Positions 1 to 9,713 of a stretch of 64,000 nt of DNA are shown piece after piece; position 1 is the stretch's first letter, and each line of letters opens with the position of its first letter. The stretch is from Gammaproteobacteria bacterium (GTDB lineage: Bacteria > Pseudomonadota > Gammaproteobacteria > VBWC01). The notes under the pieces were generated by a model. That model did no database searches. It was not told the DNA's origin and worked only from the letters and a program-made list of their open reading frames with translations. The position numbers and the translations under genes were made by a program. The DNA lies in NCBI GenBank assembly GCA_023266115.1, contig JAHFRU010000001.1:124001-188000 (forward strand), written 5' to 3'.

Positions 1-1
1 T

Positions 2-241
2 ACGCCGCAGGCGGGATGGGGGGTATTTTTACTGCGTGTTCTGGCGGCGACGGCGGTGATGACCGGTGTGTTGTACTGGGGCAGCGGCCATCTCGATCAA
101 TGGTTGGCGTGGTCATGGCACGAGCGTGCGATGTCGCTGTCGGTCTGGATTGTCGCCGGTGCCTGCGCCTTTTTCGCGAGCCTTTGGCTCAGCGGAATGA
201 GATGGCGTCACCTGCACATGGCGATACCCGGAAAGCCGTGA
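2..241 (+). CDS. murJ: MurJ lipid II flippase, C-terminal end (partial)
   Basis: The open frame enters from outside the window and ends at 241. It encodes about 79 residues with two hydrophobic stretches (near 13-24 and 47-66) and a short basic tail. This looks like the last membrane helices of the MurJ/MviN flippase, which moves lipid II across the inner membrane for peptidoglycan synthesis. The main support is position: in gammaproteobacteria murJ commonly lies directly upstream of ribF, which follows here after 62 bases. Too little of the protein is visible to check any functional residue, so the assignment rests on hydrophobicity and synteny. Confidence 0.7.
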   Translation, partial: TPQAGWGVFLLRVLAATAVMTGVLYWGSGHLDQWLAWSWHERAMSLSVWIVAGACAFFASLWLSGMRWRHLHMAIPGKP

Positions 242-303
242 CTTGGCAACACAGTGCTTTATAATGTCCCGCCTTTTAATGCCGGCGCGGACGGCAGGTG
301 ACG

Positions 304-1239
304 ATGGAACTGATACGCGGGCTGCATAATCTGCGTTCCCGCCATCGTGGCTGCGTGGCAACGATCGGTAACTGCGATGGCGTGCATCTCGGCCATCAGG
401 CGGTGCTGGGGCAGCTGGCCGAGCAGGCCGACGAACTCGGGGTGCCGTCCGTCGTCGTCACGTTCGAGCCGCAGCCGCAGGAATTTTTTGCATTGGGCGC
501 ACCGCCGCCGCGGCTGACGCGCCTGCGGGAGAAGTTGCAGGCATTACGCCGCTACGCCGTGGATCGTGTGTTGTGCGTACGCTTCGACGCCCGCTTCGCG
601 GCGATGTCGGCGGATAATTTTGTGCGCGAGGTGCTGTTGGACGGGCTGGGTGTGGAATATCTGGTGGTCGGCGATGACTTTCGCTATGGCCACCACCGGG
701 AGGGCGACTTCGCGGCATTACAAACAGCCGGCGAGCGCTCGGGATTCCGCGTCGTCAACATGCATACGTTCAGTGTCGACGGGGTGCGGGTCAGCAGTAC
801 GGCTATACGCGACGCGCTGGCGCGCGGCGATCTCGGCAGCGCCGAAAAGCTGCTCGGTCGCCCTTACCGGATGTCCGGGCGCATCGTGCACGGCGACCGG
901 CGCGGCAGGCAACTGGGGTTTCCGACCGCGAACATCCATCTGCACCGCCGGGCATCGCCGGTGTCAGGGGTGTTTGCCGTCAAGGTGTTCGGGCTGGATC
1001 GCGAACCGGTTACCGGTGTGGCGAACGTCGGTACGCGCCCGACCGTCAACGGCACGCGCAGTTTGCTGGAGATACATCTGTTCGATTTTAATGACGACAT
1101 CTACGGGCGTTACGTGCAGGTTGATTTTCTGAGCAAGCAGCGCGACGAGATGCGCTTCGATTCGCTCGACAAGCTGAGGCAAGCCATCGCCGCGGATGCT
1201 GCCGAGGCACGGCGCTATTTTTCTGGTACATTGGGATAG
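304..1239 (+). CDS. ribF: Bifunctional riboflavin kinase / FAD synthetase
   Basis: RibF makes FMN from riboflavin and FAD from FMN in the cytoplasm. The 311-residue protein opens with MELIRGLHNL, the usual family start, so I prefer the ATG at 304 over the in-frame GTG at 298; an AGG lies at 295-297. The N-terminal adenylyltransferase domain has the nucleotide-binding loop as GNCDGVHLGH, where most relatives have Phe instead of Cys. The C-terminal kinase domain contains GRQLGFPTANI and GVANVGTRPT, the riboflavin kinase signatures. It sits between murJ and ileS, the standard gammaproteobacterial order, and length is normal. Confidence 0.96.
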   Translation: MELIRGLHNLRSRHRGCVATIGNCDGVHLGHQAVLGQLAEQADELGVPSVVVTFEPQPQEFFALGAPPPRLTRLREKLQALRRYAVDRVLCVRFDARFAAMSADNFVREVLLDGLGVEYLVVGDDFRYGHHREGDFAALQTAGERSGFRVVNMHTFSVDGVRVSSTAIRDALARGDLGSAEKLLGRPYRMSGRIVHGDRRGRQLGFPTANIHLHRRASPVSGVFAVKVFGLDREPVTGVANVGTRPTVNGTRSLLEIHLFDFNDDIYGRYVQVDFLSKQRDEMRFDSLDKLRQAIAADAAEARRYFSGTLG

Positions 1240-1363
1240 TGTGCCGTTGAATAACATGTTACCGCTCCCTAGCGGAGAAGCTCAGGACAAGGAAATCCGG
1301 TCATTATGAGTGATTGATGATCGGTGGCTGCTATCTATTTCTCAAAATTTCTTGGGGGGTGTC

Positions 1364-1840
1364 ATGAGAGTCGGACTGGCCGCGACATTTTTGGTTGTAT
1401 CTATTGGTATTGCTTCGTGTACGACTCCAGTAACAATCAATGAAACGGAATGGATGAATCCCGATCCGGAAATCGAGCGTTTGCATGTCTCGGCCTATAA
1501 TCTCGATTTGGGAATTGGGGTAGCCCAAGACCGGATAAGGGCGAATGAACTGTATCTACAGGCGGCCAAGGCCGGCGATCCTCGTTCAATGATGAATTAC
1601 GCGATCAATCTCGCGAATGGTGAAGGAGCAGAGGCAGATTTGATCGACGCGTATTCATGGACAGAGACGGCCAGATTCCTTACGCAGAATATGCAAGATA
1701 AGAAAATCAAATGGCGAGTCCGTGGACTTAATGACGAGCTCCGGAAAGAGCTAAGTCCGGCGCAAATCGAGGATGGTCAACGCCGCGCCAAAATCAAGAT
1801 CGACGAAATCGCGCAGAGAAAATCGATCTCAGACCACTGA
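1364..1840 (+). CDS. Sel1-repeat-like lipoprotein
   Basis: The start at 1364 gives a short signal sequence ending in a lipobox-like IGIASC, predicting lipidation at Cys18; an upstream in-frame start at 1310 would bury this signal and is less likely. A GGGGGGT stretch just before 1364 could serve as the ribosome binding site. The middle part (LYLQAAKAGDPRSMMNYAINLANGEG) has the spacing of one to two Sel1/TPR-like helical repeats, a scaffold used for protein-protein contacts. It lies alone between ribF and ileS, two genes usually adjacent, and its base composition is more AT-rich than theirs, so it may be a later insertion. Function unknown. Confidence 0.6.
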   Translation: MRVGLAATFLVVSIGIASCTTPVTINETEWMNPDPEIERLHVSAYNLDLGIGVAQDRIRANELYLQAAKAGDPRSMMNYAINLANGEGAEADLIDAYSWTETARFLTQNMQDKKIKWRVRGLNDELRKELSPAQIEDGQRRAKIKIDEIAQRKSISDH

Positions 1841-1939
1841 TTAAGTTAAGGCATGCATGCGCTGATTACGGAAATTGAAATCTAAGTTCGCGGGCGCAAC
1901 ATTTTAATCGCTTGTCCGAGGGCGCGATTCAGAGATTTT

Positions 1940-4891
1940 ATGGCCGACTACAAAGACACACTCAATCTGCCTAAAACGGACTTCCCGATGAAGGCCAACC
2001 TGGCCAATCGCGAACCCGAGGTGCTAAAGCGCTGGGACGAAATGGATCTGTATGCGCGCATCCGCGAAACCTGCGCCGGTCGGCCGAAGTACGTGCTGCA
2101 TGACGGTCCGCCGTACGCCAATGGCGACATTCATATCGGTCACGCCGTCAACAAGGTGCTCAAGGACATCATCGTCAAGGCCAAAACGCTTGGCGGCTTC
2201 GATGCCGACTATGTGCCGGGCTGGGACTGCCACGGCCTGCCGATCGAGCTCAATGTCGAGAAAAAGGTTGGCAAGCCCGGCGTGAAGATCGACGCAAAGG
2301 CGTTTCGCAATGCGTGCCGCGACTACGTGCGCAAGCAGATCGACAGCCAGCGCCAGGATTTCATCCGGCTCGGTGTGACCGGCAACTGGTTCAATCCGTA
2401 CCAGACGATGGATTATACCTTCGAGGCCAACATCATCCGTGCGTTGGGGCGCATCCTGGCTGCAGGTCATGTCGTGCAGGGTTTCAAGCCGGTGCACTGG
2501 TGTATCGACTGCGGTTCGGCGCTGGCCGAGGCCGAGGTCGAATACGAAGAGCGCACCTCGCCGGCGATCGACGTGCGGTTTGCGGTGCTCGACGACGAGG
2601 CACTGATGGCGCGCTGTCGCCACGTGCCGGAACACGAGGGCAAGGGCCCGCTGTCGGTCGCGATCTGGACGACCACGCCGTGGACGTTGCCGGCGAACCA
2701 GGCGGTCGCGCTGAATCCGGAGATCGATTATGTCGTCGTGCAGATCAATCGCGACCATGGCCCGGAGCGCTTGATCCTGGCCGAGGCGTTGATGAAGGAC
2801 GCCATGCTACGTTACGAATGCAGCGACTATCGCGTCGTCGCCTATTGCCGTGGGGCCGAACTCGAAGGCCTCAAACTACAGCATCCCTTCTATGCGCGCG
2901 AGGTGCCAATAGTGCTGGGCGATCACGTGACGCTCGACGCCGGCACCGGCGCGGTGCACACGGCGCCCGGCCATGGTCAGGACGACTATGTGGTCGGCGC
3001 GCGCTATAAACTGCCCGTCGAAAATCCAGTCGGCGGCGACGGCAAGTTCATCGACGGCACCGAATTGTTCGCCGGTCAGCACGTGTTCAAGGCCAATGAC
3101 GCGGTGATCGAGGTGCTCAAGGCGCGCGGCGCGCTGCTGCACGAGGAGCGTTTGCGCCACAGCTACCCGCATTGCTGGCGCCACAAGACGCCGATTATTT
3201 TCCGCGCAACACCGCAGTGGTTTATTCGCATGGATGCGATGTATCCTGGCGCCGTCGGGAACGAGCGCCAGGGAATTCGCATGGACGCGATGTATCCTGG
3301 CGCCGCCGGGATCGAGCGCCAGGATGTAAGCATGGAAGATGGCGGACTGCGCGACGCCGCGCTAAAGGCGATCCGCCACGTATCATGGCAACCGGACTGG
3401 GGTCAGGCGCGCATCGAGGGCATGGTCGGCAACCGGCCGGACTGGTGCATCTCGCGCCAGCGCACCTGGGGTGTGCCGATCGCGCTATTCGTACACCAGC
3501 AAACCGGCAAGCCGCATCCTGATACGGCGAAACTGATCGAGCAGGTGGCGCAGCGTGTCGAAAAATCGGGCATCGATGCCTGGCACGACCTCGATCCCCG
3601 CGAGCTGCTCGGTGACGACGCGACGAATTACGCCAAGGTCACCGACACGCTGGACGTCTGGTTCGATTCCGGTGTGACGCACTACTGCGTGCTGGAAAAG
3701 GGGGCAGGCCTCGGCGTGCCGGCCGATCTCTATCTCGAAGGTTCGGACCAGCATCGCGGCTGGTTTCAGTCGTCGCTGTTGACGTCGGTCGCGATGCGCG
3801 GCACGGCGCCGTACAAGGCGGTGCTGACCCACGGTTTTACCGTCGACGCGAAGGGCATGAAGATGTCCAAGTCGCGCGGTAATGTCGTCGCACCGCAAAA
3901 GGTCGTCAATATGCTGGGCGCCGATGTCCTGCGGCTGTGGGTGGCGGCCACCGATTATCGCGGCGAGATGACGGTGTCCGACGAAATCCTGAAGCGCATG
4001 GCGGATGCCTATCGCCGCATGCGCAACACCGCGCGCTTTCTGCTCGCCAATCTCCACGGTTTCGATCCGGCAACGGACGCGGTCGAGCCGGCGGACATGC
4101 TCGCGCTGGATCGCTGGATTGTCGCGCGCACCGCCGAGTTGCAGGCGCGTGTGATCGAGGCCTATGACGCGTTCGAGTTTCACCAGATCTATCAGCGTGT
4201 CCATAATTTCTGCGCCAGCGATCTCGGCGGGTTCTATCTCGATATCATCAAGGATCGCCAGTACACGACCAGGGCCGACAGCCGCGCGCGCCGTTCGGCG
4301 CAAACGGCGATGTACCACGTGGTCGAGGCGCTAGTGCGCTGGCTGGCGCCGATCCTGAGTTTTACCGCCGACGAGATCTGGCAGCACATTCCCGGAGCGC
4401 GCGGCAAGTCCGTGTTTCTCGAGACATGGTATGTGTTGCCGGAGGTGCCGATGACCAAAGCGCCGTCCGGCACGACCATGGACCTGGAGTACTGGCAGCA
4501 AGTCATTGCCGTGCGCGAGCTGGTCAGCAAGGAACTGGAAAAGCTGCGCGTCGCGGGCAACATCGGTTCGTCGCTCGACGCCGAGGTCGATCTGTATTGC
4601 AATGGCAGCCTGCAGCAGGAATTGCTGGCCCTTGAAGATGAGCTGCGCTTTGTACTGATCACCTCGAACGCCCGCGTCCACGCGCTGACCGCAAAACCGG
4701 ATGACGCCGTGGCGGTGGATGTCGGCGACGGCAACCCGATGTGGATCAGGGTCGCAGCATCGCCGTTCACCAAGTGTGTGCGCTGCTGGCATTGGCGCGA
4801 GGATGTCGGCAGTCATGCCGACCATCCGGAATTGTGCGGCAGATGCGTGGCGAACGTCGCCGGTCCGGGCGAGCAGCGTCATTATGCGTGA
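1940..4891 (+). CDS. ileS: Isoleucyl-tRNA synthetase with internal insert
   Basis: Class I aminoacyl-tRNA synthetase that charges tRNA-Ile in the cytoplasm. Visible motifs: HIGH near residue 69 (DIHIGHAVN), the [13 protein letters not shown] editing-domain segment, KMSKS (MKMSKSRGN), and the C-terminal zinc-binding Cys pairs (CVRCWHW and CGRC). At 983 residues it is longer than the roughly 940 of the E. coli enzyme. Most of the excess is a 34-residue insert at residues 429-462, two tandem copies of a 17-residue unit, between ATPQWF and [15 protein letters not shown], which are contiguous in relatives. The frame is open throughout, so the insert appears tolerated. The lspA gene follows after a repeat-bearing spacer. 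Confidence 0.98.
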   Translation: MADYKDTLNLPKTDFPMKANLANREPEVLKRWDEMDLYARIRETCAGRPKYVLHDGPPYANGDIHIGHAVNKVLKDIIVKAKTLGGFDADYVPGWDCHGLPIELNVEKKVGKPGVKIDAKAFRNACRDYVRKQIDSQRQDFIRLGVTGNWFNPYQTMDYTFEANIIRALGRILAAGHVVQGFKPVHWCIDCGSALAEAEVEYEERTSPAIDVRFAVLDDEALMARCRHVPEHEGKGPLSVAIWTTTPWTLPANQAVALNPEIDYVVVQINRDHGPERLILAEALMKDAMLRYECSDYRVVAYCRGAELEGLKLQHPFYAREVPIVLGDHVTLDAGTGAVHTAPGHGQDDYVVGARYKLPVENPVGGDGKFIDGTELFAGQHVFKANDAVIEVLKARGALLHEERLRHSYPHCWRHKTPIIFRATPQWFIRMDAMYPGAVGNERQGIRMDAMYPGAAGIERQDVSMEDGGLRDAALKAIRHVSWQPDWGQARIEGMVGNRPDWCISRQRTWGVPIALFVHQQTGKPHPDTAKLIEQVAQRVEKSGIDAWHDLDPRELLGDDATNYAKVTDTLDVWFDSGVTHYCVLEKGAGLGVPADLYLEGSDQHRGWFQSSLLTSVAMRGTAPYKAVLTHGFTVDAKGMKMSKSRGNVVAPQKVVNMLGADVLRLWVAATDYRGEMTVSDEILKRMADAYRRMRNTARFLLANLHGFDPATDAVEPADMLALDRWIVARTAELQARVIEAYDAFEFHQIYQRVHNFCASDLGGFYLDIIKDRQYTTRADSRARRSAQTAMYHVVEALVRWLAPILSFTADEIWQHIPGARGKSVFLETWYVLPEVPMTKAPSGTTMDLEYWQQVIAVRELVSKELEKLRVAGNIGSSLDAEVDLYCNGSLQQELLALEDELRFVLITSNARVHALTAKPDDAVAVDVGDGNPMWIRVAASPFTKCVRCWHWREDVGSHADHPELCGRCVANVAGPGEQRHYA
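3224..3325 (+). repeat. Tandem palindromic insert inside ileS (2 x 51 bp)
   Basis: Two direct copies of a 51-bp unit (3224-3274 and 3275-3325), differing at about five positions. Each copy carries the inverted repeat CCTGGCGC / GCGCCAGG with a 12-base spacer (3245-3272 and 3296-3323). The length is a multiple of three, so ileS stays in frame and gains 17 residues per copy ([10 protein letters not shown]...ERQ). It sits exactly where family members run from PQWF directly into a segment like [10 protein letters not shown]. Confidence 0.85.
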
Positions 4892-5005
4892 TGACCGGGG
4901 CTACACCGACAAAGTGCGCGTCCCTTTCAGCGCACGCGTAGGCAGGGTTTCAGATTGTTGCGGTAGCGATGAACGTGCGCAGCCTGGGCTCGTGAGCAGC
5001 GCGTT

Positions 5006-5104
5006 CCTTCTCCCGGAGGGAGAAGGACAGGATGAGGGGATAGTTGTATCGGGCGTGTATCTCTATTGCCCCCTCACCCCAGCCCTCTCCCTGAGGGAAA
5101 GGGC
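5006..5104. repeat. REP/BIME-like inverted repeat pair
   Basis: In the ileS-lspA spacer (4892-5157). The left unit is a near-perfect hairpin at 5006-5026 (CTTCTCCCGGAGGGAGAAG); the right unit at 5069-5104 carries CCCCTCACCCC and CTCTCCCTGAGGG. The two units are in opposite orientation. This sequence type is a familiar dispersed intergenic repeat of proteobacteria, probably transcribed as a stable stem between the two genes. Confidence 0.7.
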
Positions 5105-5157
5105 GTTTAGCAGGACCGTAGTGATACCGGATTATTCTTTACCCGGGATATCCGCCC

Positions 5158-5664
5158 ATGTCTAACAACAGCACATCAAAAAATTCCACGGCACTGACCT
5201 GGTTATGGCTCTCCGCCGTCGTAATCGTTGCCGATCAGATCACCAAGTATCTAGCCAGTACGTATCTGCATCTGTACGATCCGGTGGCCATCGGGCCGGG
5301 TTTCAACCTGACCCTGGTGCACAATACCGGTGTCGCGTTCAGTTTTATGAGCGATGGCAGCGACTGGACACGCTGGTTCCTGGTAACGCTCGCCGTCGCG
5401 GCCGGTGTTGCCATCGTCATCTGGCTGACACGGTTGCCCGCGGGGCAGACTCTGGCATCGGCCGCGCTTGCGCTGATACTGGGCGGCGCGGCCGGCAACG
5501 TCTGGGACCGTATCCAGTTTGGTTATGTGGTTGATTTCGTCGATGTCTACTATGGCGCGTGGCATTGGCCTGCGTTTAATGTGGCCGATTCCGCCATTAC
5601 CTTCGGCGCCGTGCTGCTGATCATCGATACGCTCCGGCCGCCACATCGCGAACGGTCGACGTAA
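5158..5664 (+). CDS. lspA: Lipoprotein signal peptidase (signal peptidase II)
   Basis: Inner-membrane aspartyl protease that removes the signal peptide from diacylglyceryl-modified prolipoproteins. The 168-residue protein has four hydrophobic segments and the family motifs NTGVAFS, GNVWDRI and FNVADSAI; the two catalytic Asp residues are those of the last two motifs. Length is normal. It lies between ileS and ispH, the usual gammaproteobacterial order, but the fkpB peptidyl-prolyl isomerase gene often found between lspA and ispH is absent. Confidence 0.97.
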   Translation: MSNNSTSKNSTALTWLWLSAVVIVADQITKYLASTYLHLYDPVAIGPGFNLTLVHNTGVAFSFMSDGSDWTRWFLVTLAVAAGVAIVIWLTRLPAGQTLASAALALILGGAAGNVWDRIQFGYVVDFVDVYYGAWHWPAFNVADSAITFGAVLLIIDTLRPPHRERST

Positions 5665-5715
5665 TTTCCGGCCTGAGCGTACAATCCAGCCAATATTACC
5701 CCGAGGTATTGCCCG

Positions 5716-6678
5716 ATGAACGTGATACTCGCCCGACCGCGAGGCTTCTGCGCCGGCGTTGACCGTGCGATCGAGATCGTCGAACGCGTGCTCGAGCTGT
5801 TCGGCGCACCGATCTTCGTGCGGCACGAGGTCGTGCATAACGTTTACGTCGTCGAAAACCTGCGCAACAAGGGCGCAGTGTTTGTCGACGAGCTCGACGA
5901 GGTGCCCGATGACGCGACCGTGATATTCAGTGCCCACGGCATTGCGTGTGCGGTGCGCGAGGAAGCAAACCGGCGCGGTCTGCGCGTGTTCGACGCGACC
6001 TGCCCGCTGGTCACCAAGGTGCATCTCGAGGTCGCGCGCCACGAGCAGGACGGCCGCGAGTGTATCCTGATCGGTCACGCCGGCCACCCGGAGGTCGAGG
6101 GCACGCTGGGGCAATATCGCAACACCGCCAATGGCGGCATCTATCTGGTCGAGAACGTCGCCGATGTCAAACGGTTGCAGGTCAGCGACCCGGACAATCT
6201 TGCGTTCGTCACCCAGACTACGCTGTCGGTGGACGATACCGCGACGATCATTGATGCATTGCGCGCGCGTTTCCCGCGCATTTCGGGTCCGCGCAAGGAC
6301 GACATCTGTTATGCGACACAGAACCGTCAGGACGCAGTAAAGGAACTCGCGAACCAGTGCGACGTGGTGCTGGTGGTCGGCTCGAAAACCAGCTCGAATT
6401 CCAACCGTCTGCGCGAACTCGCCGCCGCCAGAGGCGTGCCGGCGTATCTGATCGACGGCGCCGCCGATATCCGGCGCGACTGGCTCGATGGCAAACAGAC
6501 CGTCGGCATCACCGCTGGCGCGTCGGCGCCGGAACTGCTGGTCGAGCAGGTAATCGCGCAGCTGCGGCAGTGGGGCGCGGCATCGGTGCGTGAATCGCCC
6601 GGGATTATCGAGAACGTCGTATTTGCATTGCCGAAGGCATTGCAGGTGGGTGATGCGAAGCGCGGCAACATGCCATAG
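5716..6678 (+). CDS. ispH: 4-Hydroxy-3-methylbut-2-enyl diphosphate reductase
   Basis: Last enzyme of the MEP isoprenoid pathway; an iron-sulfur reductase that makes IPP and DMAPP. The 320-residue sequence begins [18 protein letters not shown], whose Cys is the first cluster ligand, and contains [22 protein letters not shown] (second Cys), [21 protein letters not shown] and CYATQNRQ (third Cys). All expected cluster ligands are present. The gene lies 51 bases after lspA and probably shares its transcript; it converges with the minor pilin operon. Confidence 0.97.
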   Translation: MNVILARPRGFCAGVDRAIEIVERVLELFGAPIFVRHEVVHNVYVVENLRNKGAVFVDELDEVPDDATVIFSAHGIACAVREEANRRGLRVFDATCPLVTKVHLEVARHEQDGRECILIGHAGHPEVEGTLGQYRNTANGGIYLVENVADVKRLQVSDPDNLAFVTQTTLSVDDTATIIDALRARFPRISGPRKDDICYATQNRQDAVKELANQCDVVLVVGSKTSSNSNRLRELAAARGVPAYLIDGAADIRRDWLDGKQTVGITAGASAPELLVEQVIAQLRQWGAASVRESPGIIENVVFALPKALQVGDAKRGNMP

Positions 6679-6704
6679 CCTGCTCTACGGCCGACGGGCT
6701 TCGC

Positions 6705-7187
6705 TCAAGGAGGTGTAATCGGGGCGGCGTTGTTGGCCAGCATAAACCGGCCGCCAACGACCGGATCGCTGCGGCTGATTGTACTGGACAGCGTGATCGT
6801 CTGCGGTTCATTGTTCTGGTCGGTCCATGACACGACGGCCTGGATCTTTTTGTAGTATTTGTCCGAGCCGTCTACGGTCCAGTTGAGTGAATACTCCGTG
6901 TTTGATGGTGTCGTCTCGTCCGGTGTCGGCGCGGAGGCGATGGCGTTGTATCCGCCGATTGTCGTGAAGTTGCGCAGCTCCTCGATTTTCGCCTGGCCGA
7001 CGTTGACGGCTTCGGTGATTTGTTTGGCGCGGTCGGCGCCGAACAGCGCAGTCACCTGAAACTTCGCCAGCGCGAGCAGCCCAAAGCCGAGTATCGTCAG
7101 CGATACCAGCACCTCGACCATCGAGAAACCGCGCACATCTTTTGCCCGAGCATTCATCGTTTCGTTTTTCCCCTTGCGTTCACACAT
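6705..7187 (-). CDS. pilV: Type IV pilus minor pilin PilV
   Basis: A type IV prepilin with a basic leader ending in RGFSMVEVLVSLTILGF: PilD would cut after Gly and methylate Phe, leaving Glu at mature position 5. The rest is a small pseudopilin domain with the AKIEELRNF segment seen in PilV. It is last in the leftward operon fimT-pilW-pilX-pilV. The ATG at 7187 overlaps the pilX stop (TAATG), suggesting translational coupling; an internal ATG at 7157 with AAGGGG upstream would give a shorter leader and is a real alternative. PilV normally joins the priming complex at the pilus tip. Confidence 0.88.
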   Translation of the reverse strand: MCERKGKNETMNARAKDVRGFSMVEVLVSLTILGFGLLALAKFQVTALFGADRAKQITEAVNVGQAKIEELRNFTTIGGYNAIASAPTPDETTPSNTEYSLNWTVDGSDKYYKKIQAVVSWTDQNNEPQTITLSSTISRSDPVVGGRFMLANNAAPITPP

Positions 7188-8311
7188 TAGAAATCCCGCC
7201 AGCTACCCGGAATTCTCGCATAATCTCCAACATTTGGCAGCCGGTCAATGACTCCGCCGCTATCCGTATCATAATTAACAAGGAATCCACCGCCGATTTT
7301 TGCGTCGTCCTCGACGAGTGCGATACCGTTGATAGTGGCCGTATCGCCGACGTTGTCCCATTTGCCCGCGACATAGACGAGACCATGGATCGTCACATTA
7401 TCCTTGATCAGGAAGTCATCGAAGTTATCTATGATCAGCACCACCGGGTCGCCGGCGGTCCCCAGGTCGCCATGACTATTGTCGATGACGATGTCCTCGG
7501 TCTGGCCATCTATCCAGATTACCCGCGCGGAGTCAGTAGTGTAGGCATCATTGAGTTTTGCGCTGTAGTTCGTTCCGCCATTACTTGTCCGGTCGATGAC
7601 ACGCGACCGCGATTTAAAGCGCGTTTTCGACAGCAGAAAAAAATTAGTGAAAAAATTGTCTCGCGATGCATTCTCAAGGCCGGCATGGTCCTTATCCGTT
7701 TGGCAACCCGACGCCAGTGCCGGTGCGTTCTTGCCCGACCAGATACACTTTTGTGCAGAGGTATTCGGTGGGTTGGTGACGCTGGCGGTCCCGTTAAGTT
7801 TTACTTCTTTTCTTGTGACCACGGGATACGGTGGTAGATTGCCAACCAGCGGGACCCAGGCAACCTGCATCATCACCTTGCGTGACGCCGCAAGGTCGTC
7901 GCTAAAGCCCGTGGATTCTATATCTATAGTATTCGGGTTGCCCGCGGTAATCGCTTTCAAGGCGATCCTGGCCGTCGCATTACTGCCTGGCGTTGTAACG
8001 CTGCACGGCCCCTCTCCGGGCGCGTCGCCTGCAGTGCAGGCAAATTCTATCGCCGTGTCGTTATCAGTATCCGTCACATTCAGCGGTGTTTCCTTGTTGA
8101 TCCGGCCGATCGCGTACTCGATCCCCGCCTCGGCGGCTTCGAATGCCTGCTCGCTGCGATAGTCGTTGGCGGCGATGCGCTGTTCCATCAGATTGGTGCG
8201 CGCGATGAAAAATATCATGACCGTAATCGCGAGCAGCAGGCTGACGGAGATCACCAGCGTTGCGCTGCCGCGCTGTGACAGTTTGCCTGTGATGGACGAC
8301 CGGTTGCTCAT
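7187..8311 (-). CDS. pilX: Type IV pilus assembly protein PilX
   Basis: The N-terminus has the PilX pattern: a short basic segment, then GSATLVISVSLLLAITVMI, a hydrophobic helix without the usual prepilin Phe-Thr, followed by NLMEQRIAANDYRSEQAFEAAEAGIEYA, the typical PilX_N region. The C-terminal half contains a beta-rich segment (IHGLVYVAGKWDNVGD) found in large PilX proteins. I place the start at 8311, just after the pilW stop; an ATG at 8335 that overlaps pilW is possible but has no clear ribosome binding site. PilX is a minor pilin of the tip complex. About 374 residues, longer than the Pseudomonas protein. Confidence 0.85.
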   Translation of the reverse strand: MSNRSSITGKLSQRGSATLVISVSLLLAITVMIFFIARTNLMEQRIAANDYRSEQAFEAAEAGIEYAIGRINKETPLNVTDTDNDTAIEFACTAGDAPGEGPCSVTTPGSNATARIALKAITAGNPNTIDIESTGFSDDLAASRKVMMQVAWVPLVGNLPPYPVVTRKEVKLNGTASVTNPPNTSAQKCIWSGKNAPALASGCQTDKDHAGLENASRDNFFTNFFLLSKTRFKSRSRVIDRTSNGGTNYSAKLNDAYTTDSARVIWIDGQTEDIVIDNSHGDLGTAGDPVVLIIDNFDDFLIKDNVTIHGLVYVAGKWDNVGDTATINGIALVEDDAKIGGGFLVNYDTDSGGVIDRLPNVGDYARIPGSWRDF

Positions 8312-8315
8312 AACG

Positions 8316-8999
8316 CTAGGTTCCGAATTTGTCATTGCGGATACGCACTGTCTCGCTGAGTGTCCGGACGATGTTCGGGTCCGTTTTCAGGTTGCCGGTG
8401 ACGGTGATCATCACCGTGCGCACGTAAACGTCTTTTGGGCTCAGGCTGCCGTACGGATCGCTGATAGGCGAAGGTGTTTGCAGATCGAACTCGAGTTTGC
8501 TGATCTCGATATCGTCGATCATGTTGAACCAGGTGCCGTTATCACAGGTAAACGGGTTTTCATCGCCGCTCTGACGCATTTCAAGCCTCTTGTTGTTCAG
8601 GCGAAAACCAAATCGTTCCAGTGGCGAGCCGGTAGTCTGGATGGCGCCGTCCTTGCTGGCGTCGTAGGTAAACGTGATGCACGACTGTGCCGATTCGCCG
8701 CTTTTGTTGCCTTTTGCAATATCGTTACCGTTCAGCGTGAACGGATTGGTGACATAGCCACTGCTATTACGGTACTGGCTGGACGGGGCCGCCCAGTATC
8801 CGGCGCGGCGGATGTCGCTGACCATCAGGTCCATCGTTGCGCGCAGATACTGATTCAGCCGGGCAATCTTGAGTGACTCCGTACCGGTGCGCGTGGTCGA
8901 CAGGTAGAACGTTGTGACGCCGGCGATAACGATCAGTCCGATCGCTACCGACACCATCAGCTCCGTCAGCGTGAAGCCCCTGGATCGAAATGTGCTCAT
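8316..8999 (-). CDS. pilW: Type IV pilus assembly protein PilW
   Basis: Prepilin-like leader MSTFRSRG followed by FTLTELMVSVAIGLIVIAG, with the PilD cleavage site after Gly8 and Glu at mature position 5. Next comes RLNQYLRATMDLMVSDIRRAGYW, the characteristic PilW region. I chose the start at 8999 because its ATG overlaps the fimT stop and gives a leader of usual size; an upstream start at 9050 only adds residues read through fimT. About 227 residues. The protein is a minor pilin acting with FimT/FimU, PilV and PilX in pilus initiation. Confidence 0.88.
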   Translation of the reverse strand: MSTFRSRGFTLTELMVSVAIGLIVIAGVTTFYLSTTRTGTESLKIARLNQYLRATMDLMVSDIRRAGYWAAPSSQYRNSSGYVTNPFTLNGNDIAKGNKSGESAQSCITFTYDASKDGAIQTTGSPLERFGFRLNNKRLEMRQSGDENPFTCDNGTWFNMIDDIEISKLEFDLQTPSPISDPYGSLSPKDVYVRTVMITVTGNLKTDPNIVRTLSETVRIRNDKFGT

Positions 9000-9613
9000 C
9001 AGGTGCAGTCCGGGTAGTTGCCGATCTGTCCGGTGCCCGCCGGGGAGCAAATAATGACGCGGCCCAGCGGGCTGAGCACCACGCGGATTTCCTTGCCGCT
9101 TGCCGAACGAAATACCACCGTACCGGCATTGGCAGTTCCCCGCCGCGGCGTAAACGTAGTCACCGGATTGACGGCAAACGCGGCGCTGATCAGTTTTATA
9201 GTCGGGTACTCTGCCGCGCCGGTTCTTTTGAGCACATTCGTCGAGGAGCTGCCGTCCGCGGCGGCGTTCAATGCGCAGGCGCTGCTATCGGTCGCATCGG
9301 TAATCGTGCAATCGCAGGTAGTGGTTTCATCGGTGCCAAAACACCAGTTGGCCGCGCCATCGGTGGCAAAGCGAACCGAAATGTCGGTGTTACGCTTCAA
9401 CGACTCGGAGCGTGCATAGCCCAGGTCGTTGAACAGCGATTCGGCGGCGCCCTTGAGGCGGCTCTTTTCGAGAAAAGACCCCATCGCCGGAATTGCGCCG
9501 GCGGCCAGGATCGCGAGCACCAGCAGCGTTATCATCATTTCCACCAGCGTCAATCCGGACGGACGCCGTGCGAAGGACGGAGGTTGCTCTCGGGTCAATA
9601 GCGCCATATGCAA
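8999..9613 (-). CDS. fimT: Prepilin FimT/GspH-type minor pilin
   Basis: First gene of the leftward minor pilin operon. The leader ends in RRPSG and is followed by LTLVEMMITLLVLAILAAGA, a canonical type IV pilin N-terminus although with Leu instead of Phe at position 1. The body has the GspH/FimT layout with LFNDLGYARSESLKRN and a C-terminal half with several Cys residues (including TTTCDCT) that may form disulfides. Translation probably starts at 9613 or at the ATG two codons later. FimT/FimU proteins prime pilus assembly; some relatives bind DNA during uptake, which I cannot judge here. Confidence 0.85.
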   Translation of the reverse strand: MHMALLTREQPPSFARRPSGLTLVEMMITLLVLAILAAGAIPAMGSFLEKSRLKGAAESLFNDLGYARSESLKRNTDISVRFATDGAANWCFGTDETTTCDCTITDATDSSACALNAAADGSSSTNVLKRTGAAEYPTIKLISAAFAVNPVTTFTPRRGTANAGTVVFRSASGKEIRVVLSPLGRVIICSPAGTGQIGNYPDCT

Positions 9614-9713
9614 ATCCGGCGGAATTCGCTGTCTGACAGACGATGGTTGCGCCGGTAAACAACCCGGCGAAAGAGTAGTATTCTATCTATCCCGGCCACA
9701 CAGGTGGAGCGTC

